From Mastigocoleus testarum BC008 (GTDB lineage: Bacteria; Cyanobacteriota; Cyanobacteriia; Cyanobacteriales; Nostocaceae), in assembly GCF_001456025.1 (NCBI RefSeq), contig NZ_LMTZ01000158.1:17538-57509 (forward strand): 39,972 nt of DNA, written 5' to 3'. The position numbers and the translations under genes were made by a program. Of this stretch, positions 35,153-39,972 are shown piece after piece (position 1 is the first letter of the stretch; every line of letters begins with the position of its first letter). Below the pieces are notes generated by a model. The model was not told the DNA's origin. It worked only from the letters and a program-made list of their open reading frames with translations, and ran no database searches.

Positions 35153-35209
35153 CCAACCTATCCACTAGGAAAATTTTTGAGATAGGTTTGGACAATAATT
35201 TTCCTAGTG
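35153..35209 (-). terminator. Interleaved inverted repeats downstream of the HMA gene
   Basis: Two stems are interleaved: CCAACCTATC (35153-35162) pairs with GATAGGTTTGG (35181-35191, one bulge), and CACTAGGAAAATT (35163-35175) pairs perfectly with AATTTTCCTAGTG (35197-35209). The order A-B-A'-B' permits a pseudoknot or two mutually exclusive hairpins. It lies 45 bp past the HMA stop. It could be a terminator or an RNA switch; the strand is assumed. Confidence 0.45.
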
Positions 35210-35254
35210 AGTAACTATATTCCTGCGGCAAAAAGTGTTTGGGATTTACTGCAA

Positions 35255-35452
35255 CTAGGAAATAATCTCAAAGCCGGCTGCATTTATTGCTTGTTTGATA
35301 AATTCGGAGGAGGTCTTTGATTCTACTATCACTATTTTATTTTCTACATCTACATCTACTTTGGCATCGGGTTCTATAACTTGGATTGATGTAGTAATTG
35401 CTTTTGCACAACCATTACAGTTAATATCCGGTACTTGTAACTTTAATGCCAT
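35255..35452 (-). CDS. Heavy-metal-associated (HMA) domain protein
   Basis: 65 residues from the ATG at 35452 (MALKLQVPDINCNGCAKAI); the longer frame upstream to 35530 has no family support. This is a ferredoxin-fold HMA/copper-chaperone-like protein with the metal-binding CxxC (NCNGCA), followed by the usual VDVENKIVIVES strand and FIKQAINAAGFEI end. It should bind a soft metal such as Cu(I) and pass it to a P-type ATPase or other target. No partner gene is nearby. Interleaved stems and GC-rich repeats flank it. Confidence 0.87.
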   Translation of the reverse strand: MALKLQVPDINCNGCAKAITTSIQVIEPDAKVDVDVENKIVIVESKTSSEFIKQAINAAGFEIIS

Positions 35453-35591
35453 AACTAATATTGTCGATCGACTTGTGATAGAGTGAACGGAAAGTTTTTT
35501 CCCTTTAAAAGGGTAAGGCTGACCGTACAATAAAAATTAAGTAATTGTGCCACTATAGGGTGGCTGCACAAGAGTAAATTTACCCAAGGGG

Positions 35592-35660
35592 AAATGAGTA
35601 GTAAGTAATGAGTAATAAGTAATAAGTAATAAGTAATAAGTAATAAGTAATGAGTAATGA
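35592..35660. repeat. Heptamer STRR (AGTAATA type)
   Basis: About nine AGTAATA/AGTAATG units in a row, between the HMA gene and alaS. Confidence 0.88.
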
Positions 35661-35676
35661 AGCGCCTCAGGGTAAT

Positions 35677-35860
35677 GGGTTGGACGCGTCTAACGACTTT
35701 AGCGCAGCACGAGGCTTTGTCTCTAGCGTAAGGCTTAATCGTAGGTAGCACAGCTAGACGCTATAACTATAGCTGCGCTACCTATAGCTGCTCTACCTAC
35801 GGATCCGGAGCCGTTACCAGCTGATCTGCCGACGCCCTTCTGCTCTAGGTATTACGTTGC
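35677..35860. repeat. GC-rich dispersed repeat cluster, right of the HMA gene
   Basis: Contains the inverted copy (35677-35697) of 34804-34824 and the direct copy (35760-35818) of 34541-34599. No gene is visible here; the alaS start follows at 35996. Confidence 0.82.
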
Positions 35861-35995
35861 ACAAGTAATTGAGTATAAGAACTGTTAGGTTCGAATTACG
35901 CTGAAAGCTAACTGTGAGACACTAATCCTTGTCAAGGATAACTAAAATTATAATTTCTTCATATTATTGAGATAATAAACCATAAGTAACGACCA

Positions 35996-38638
35996 ATGTC
36001 TGTAACTCCCCAACATCTAAGCGGTAACGAAATACGCTCTAAATTTTTGAGCTTCTACGCCCAAAGGGAACACCAACTTCTTCCCAGTGCTTCCCTGATA
36101 CCAGAAGATCCTACAGTACTGCTGACGATCGCGGGGATGCTACCTTTTAAACCCATATTTCTCGGACAGCGCAAAGCCGAATTTCAACGAGCGACCACTT
36201 CCCAAAAGTGCATCCGGACTAACGACATCGAAAATGTTGGAGTAACTAAACGACACCACACATTTTTTGAAATGTTGGGTAATTTCAGTTTCGGGGATTA
36301 CTTTAAAGAACAAGCGATCGCCTGGGGTTGGGAAATATCCACGGAAGTTTTTGGGTTACCTCCAGAACGCCTCGCTGTCAGTGTTTTCTATGAAGATGAT
36401 GAAGCCTACGCGATTTGGCGGGATAAAATTGGCGTTCCAGAGGCGAGAATTTTACGCTTAAACGAAGATAATTTTTGGGCTTCCGGTCCCACTGGTCCTT
36501 GCGGTCCTTGTTCGGAAATTTTTTACGATTTTCATCCAGAATTGGGCGATGAGAATATCGATTTGGATGATGATAGCCGGTTTATTGAATTTTATAACCT
36601 GGTGTTCATGCAGTATAACCGGGATGCAGATGGTAATTTAGCACCCCTTGCAAACCAGAACATTGATACCGGGATGGGTTTGGAACGAATGGCGCAAATT
36701 CTCCAAGGCGTTCCCAATAACTATGAAACCGATCTGATTTTTCCGATTATTAAAAAAGCAGGGGAAATTGCGGGAATTGACTACGCAGGATCCGATGAAA
36801 AAACTAAAACTTCATTAAAGGTTATTGGCGACCACATCCGTGCTGTTGTCCACATGATTACTGACGGTATCCGTGCTTCTAATGTCGGTAGAGGTTACGT
36901 ATTACGACGCTTAATTAGGCGGGTGGTACGTCATGGTAGACTAATTGGAATTGAAGGGGAATTTACTCTACAAGTCGCAGAAGCTGCGATTTCCCTTTCT
37001 GAAGATGCTTATCCCGACCTACGCAATCGAGAAAATGCAATTAAAGCTGAATTAAAACGGGAAGAGTCACGTTTCCTCGATACATTGGAACGGGGTGAAA
37101 AACTACTTGCAGAAGTGATTGAAAAATTAAAGCAAGCAAACACAACTGTTATTAGCGGTGAAGACGCCTTTAAACTTTACGATACCTTTGGTTTCCCCTT
37201 AGAACTTACCGAAGAAATCGCCGCCGAACAAGGTTTGACCGTAGATATTGATGGTTTTGGCGTGGAAATGCAAAAACAAGTTGATCGCGCTAAGAACGCC
37301 CATGAAACCATCGATTTAACCGTACAAGGTTCCCTCGATAAACTTGCAGAACACATTCATCCCACAGAATTTTTGGGTTATACCGAAGCAACTGCAACTT
37401 CCAAAATTGAAGCTTTGCTGGTAAATGGAATTTCCCAAGAAGAAGCAGAAGCAGGGATGGAAGTCCAAATCGTTTTAGATCAGACTCCATTTTATGCCGA
37501 ATCCGGCGGACAAATTGGCGATCGCGGTTATTTTTCCGGTGAAGACTTGTTAGTTAGAATTAACGACGTCAAAAAAGAATCGGATTTCTTCGTTCACTTT
37601 GGTAAAATCGAACGGGGAACCCTGCGAGTAGAAGATAAGATTACCGCCCAAATTGACCGGAGTTGTCGTCGTCGCGCTCAAGCAAACCATAGCGCTACCC
37701 ACCTACTGCAAGCAGCATTAAAGAAAGTTGTTGATGAAGGAATATCCCAAGCCGGTTCCTTAGTAGATTTCGACCGCTTACGCTTCGACTTTAACTGTCC
37801 TCGTGCTGTCACACTAGAAGAATTAGAACAGGTGGAAGAAACTATCAACACCTGGATCGCCGAAGCACATTCTGCTGTAATTGAAATTCTGCCCATAGAC
37901 CAAGCAAAAGCCAAAGGTGCAGTTGCAATGTTTGGGGAAAAATACGGCGATGAAGTCCGCGTTCTTGACTTTCCTGGCGTATCAATGGAACTATGCGGTG
38001 GGACCCATGTCAGCAATACCGCTGAAATCGGCGTATTTAAGATTATTTCCGAAGCCGGAATTTCTTCCGGTGTGAGAAGAATTGAAGCAGTCTCCGGACC
38101 TGCAATCTTGGATTACTTAAACGTGCGGGATAATGTAGTCAAAGACTTAAGTGACAGATTTAAAGTCAAACCCGAAGAAATTCCCGACAGAATTACAACT
38201 CTGCAAACCGAACTCAAAAACGCCCAAAAAGAAGTTGATAACCTCAAAGGACAACTTGCGATCGCAAAATCCGACAGCTTGCTAGAAAAAGTTGAATCCG
38301 TCGCTGAATTTAAATACCTCGTCGCCAAAATGGAAGGGGTAGACCCCGAATCCTTAAAAACTGCAGCCGAACGCTTACAACAGAAAATCGGTAAAGGTGC
38401 AGCTGTGGTACTCGGTTCCACACCAGAAGGTGGAAAAGTCAGTTTAGTTGCTGCATTTTCCCCTGAAGTGAATAAAAAAGGATTGCAAGCAGGTAAATTC
38501 ATCGGTGCTATCGCCAAAGTCTGCGGTGGTGGAGGTGGTGGACGTCCCAACTTAGCCCAAGCTGGGGGAAGGGATGCAAGTAAGTTACCCCAAGCTTTGG
38601 AGAAAGCGAAAGCCGATTTGCAAGCCAATTTGGGTTGA
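35996..38638 (+). CDS. alaS: Alanyl-tRNA synthetase
   Basis: Complete class II synthetase, 880 residues, the usual bacterial length. The N-terminal aminoacylation core shows GNEIRSKFLSFYAQREHQLLPSASLIP in segments, ASGPTGPCGPCSEI, DTGMGLERMAQILQG and SNVGRGYVLRRLIRR. The editing domain has the HxxxH zinc pair (His565, His569) and CGGTH (Cys667, His671), followed by GISSGVRRIEAVSG. The C-Ala region ends in a glycine-rich ICKVCGGGGGGRPNLAQAG-type segment. It charges tRNA-Ala with alanine and removes mischarged serine or glycine. It appears to be a single-gene transcription unit. Confidence 0.98.
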   Translation: MSVTPQHLSGNEIRSKFLSFYAQREHQLLPSASLIPEDPTVLLTIAGMLPFKPIFLGQRKAEFQRATTSQKCIRTNDIENVGVTKRHHTFFEMLGNFSFGDYFKEQAIAWGWEISTEVFGLPPERLAVSVFYEDDEAYAIWRDKIGVPEARILRLNEDNFWASGPTGPCGPCSEIFYDFHPELGDENIDLDDDSRFIEFYNLVFMQYNRDADGNLAPLANQNIDTGMGLERMAQILQGVPNNYETDLIFPIIKKAGEIAGIDYAGSDEKTKTSLKVIGDHIRAVVHMITDGIRASNVGRGYVLRRLIRRVVRHGRLIGIEGEFTLQVAEAAISLSEDAYPDLRNRENAIKAELKREESRFLDTLERGEKLLAEVIEKLKQANTTVISGEDAFKLYDTFGFPLELTEEIAAEQGLTVDIDGFGVEMQKQVDRAKNAHETIDLTVQGSLDKLAEHIHPTEFLGYTEATATSKIEALLVNGISQEEAEAGMEVQIVLDQTPFYAESGGQIGDRGYFSGEDLLVRINDVKKESDFFVHFGKIERGTLRVEDKITAQIDRSCRRRAQANHSATHLLQAALKKVVDEGISQAGSLVDFDRLRFDFNCPRAVTLEELEQVEETINTWIAEAHSAVIEILPIDQAKAKGAVAMFGEKYGDEVRVLDFPGVSMELCGGTHVSNTAEIGVFKIISEAGISSGVRRIEAVSGPAILDYLNVRDNVVKDLSDRFKVKPEEIPDRITTLQTELKNAQKEVDNLKGQLAIAKSDSLLEKVESVAEFKYLVAKMEGVDPESLKTAAERLQQKIGKGAAVVLGSTPEGGKVSLVAAFSPEVNKKGLQAGKFIGAIAKVCGGGGGGRPNLAQAGGRDASKLPQALEKAKADLQANLG

Positions 38639-39146
38639 TTTGATACAAGGGTGTGTTAGGCGCGCAAGAGAATTTATTTTTTAGATTACCTTTATTACCG
38701 CGCCGTAACACACCGTCCGCAAAAATAATGATATTGAATAATTTATTTGATTAATTTATTGTTTCCGATTCCCAGAATCAAATTGGTGAAGATGCATTGT
38801 TAGCAATGAATAGATTAACACGCGCCTTGAATCTCAGGTGGTGCGTTACGCTGTCGCTAACAGCACCCTACTGTTTAAAATAATCAAAGAGAAAAAATAA
38901 AACAGAAAAGACAGTCAGGTCTTCCTCGTGTACTTTTTGAATTTGAATAAAAACCAAAACTTTTACTTTACCCGTGTTGTTAGATAGTGGGTAATCTAGC
39001 ATATTAAATGAGCAACACAATATTTATTTTGGTTTGCAATAGGATGAATTAATTTTCTCAGTATAAAATGTTGTTGTGTCTCACCGCACCTAGAATTTTG
39101 GTAAATTCGCTAACATTGAGTACAAATACAGTTAATCAAGTGAAAT
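38639..39146. other. Intergenic region after alaS
   Basis: Holds an imperfect 15-bp inverted repeat (GGTGTGTTAGGCGCG at 38650-38664; CGCGCCGTAACACACC at 38699-38714) that could act as an alaS terminator without a T run. It also contains the dispersed GGTGCGTTACG...CAGCACCCTAC element (38840-38871) and a small hairpin AAGAC-GTCTT (near 38909). No gene is recognised. Confidence 0.55.
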
Positions 39147-39923
39147 ATGACTGAGGAAATTCCTGATATTCAAACAAAGGAAAAACCAAAAATTTGTGCC
39201 ATTGATTTAGCTCCAGAAATAATTGAAGCTTTACAGAAGAGAGGGTTGCAATGTTTTTCTGGTACATTAGGTTCTCAGATTGAAGTACCAAATTCAGATT
39301 ATTATACTTCGCATCCCTGTCTATTAAATTGTGATTTTCCAGATAATCTTCACGAGTACGATATTGTAATCGTGGATTTACAAGAACAAGAACCAATTAA
39401 ATATGACGAGTCTCATCATCAAAAGGTGTCAAAGTCAAGCGAACAAACAATTTTCTTAAGCAGCTATCCTGCAACAATTTTTGATCCAAGACCGCCTTGT
39501 GCAAATATTCTGGTACAGCAACTAAAGGATATATTTCAAAAAGAGTCAGTAATTGTTGTATTTGCTTCCTCCCCAGAGGAATTTGAATATCATCTTGTAT
39601 CAATAAGATATCACGGGCCTGAAAATTTAAACAGTCACACTTCTAGTCTGTATGATTTTCTTCCATTTCTACAGGGAGTTAATAAAAAGACTGGTCAACA
39701 AGTAAATGTTACACCTCAGATTAAAGAGGGAATAGGAAATTTTCTTCAGAAATATACTAACAATTTTATATATAAAGCTATATTTAAACATCCTGTATAT
39801 TCTGACGAAAATTATCAAGTCGTTAAGAGAGATAACTTTATCCCTTTACTTCTAAATGCGAATAATGAGATAGTGTCATTTTTTTACTTACAACCTGAGT
39901 ATCCCCTCAAAATTCCGGGGTAA
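39147..39923 (+). CDS. Unknown protein, probably truncated by a frameshift
   Basis: A 258-residue frame of unknown family. The start MTEEIPDIQTKEKPK leads into an alternating strand-helix pattern (KICAIDLAPEIIEALQKRGL, then YDIVIVDLQ), which looks Rossmann- or receiver-like. A second such unit is ILVQQLKDIFQKESVIVVFASS. The frame ends IVSFFYLQPEYPLKIPG at a TAA directly after GGGG (39917-39920). If that tract had one more G, the frame would continue through VRSYSGIHDQPKGLEED to the window edge. The true gene is therefore probably longer and continues beyond 39972. Function is not assigned. Confidence 0.6.
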   Translation: MTEEIPDIQTKEKPKICAIDLAPEIIEALQKRGLQCFSGTLGSQIEVPNSDYYTSHPCLLNCDFPDNLHEYDIVIVDLQEQEPIKYDESHHQKVSKSSEQTIFLSSYPATIFDPRPPCANILVQQLKDIFQKESVIVVFASSPEEFEYHLVSIRYHGPENLNSHTSSLYDFLPFLQGVNKKTGQQVNVTPQIKEGIGNFLQKYTNNFIYKAIFKHPVYSDENYQVVKRDNFIPLLLNANNEIVSFFYLQPEYPLKIPG

Positions 39924-39972
39924 GGAGTTACTCAGGTATCCATGACCAACCAAAAGGATTAGAAGAGGACTT

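Noticed and set aside
35880..35905. tRNA-like T-arm sequence (GGTTCGAATT)
   Set aside because: No matching acceptor, D or anticodon stems could be found around it.

Overview
The window looks like chromosomal DNA of a filamentous, heterocyst-type cyanobacterium (Nostocales; a Calothrix/Rivularia/Nostoc-like genome). I infer this from the AT-rich base composition, scattered HIP1 octamers (GCGATCGC), heptameric short tandem repeats (STRRs) between genes, very large caspase-nSTAND-WD40 proteins, an orphan xisH-xisI pair and several dispersed palindromic or GC-rich repeats. No species can be named from the sequence alone.

Region 1 (1-11900) is dominated by two tandem paralogues of about 1,800 residues. 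Each has a caspase-like peptidase, an nSTAND-type P-loop NTPase, one membrane segment and 14 WD40 repeats. They are probable sensor-effector proteins of a regulated-cell-death or defence type. Both carry an in-frame 28-bp palindrome at the same place in the linker before the membrane segment. The 1.1-kb gap between them holds a possible 42-residue antisense ORF.

Region 2 (12000-16650) is an accessory cluster of short genes: a Vat/CatB-type acetyltransferase, a GC-rich DUF4437 cupin lipoprotein that looks transferred, xisH-xisI, a GNAT acetyltransferase, a cysteine-based phosphatase, a decayed gene fragment, and a coiled-coil/acyl-carrier-like protein in which the phosphopantetheine serine is replaced by glutamate.

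Region 3 (17200-26700) is metabolic. The two halves of a 5-oxoprolinase/hydantoinase (hyuA- and hyuB-like) are separated by a histidine phosphatase and a truncated VOC-family gene. Next come a HEAT-repeat protein bracketed by direct repeats, a divergent di-haem cytochrome c peroxidase/MauG homologue with an arginine-rich insertion, a possible small RNA ending in a clear intrinsic terminator, and a small conserved-type protein.

Region 4 (26900-33400) has a VanZ-like membrane protein, a moxR-DUF58 pair interrupted by about 240 bp of heptamer repeats, a small membrane protein, an FtsH-type zinc peptidase lacking the AAA module, and a diguanylate cyclase with a degenerate receiver domain.

Region 5 (33400-39972) is mostly AT-rich spacer and GC-rich dispersed repeats. 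These surround a small heavy-metal-associated (HMA) protein and precede alaS (alanyl-tRNA synthetase). The last gene, of unknown function, seems to be broken by a one-base loss in a G tract.

The strongest leads are the coding palindromes shared by the two caspase-WD40 paralogues, the serine-less acyl-carrier-like protein, the interleaved stem structure next to the HMA gene, the candidate small RNA, and the frameshifted last gene.
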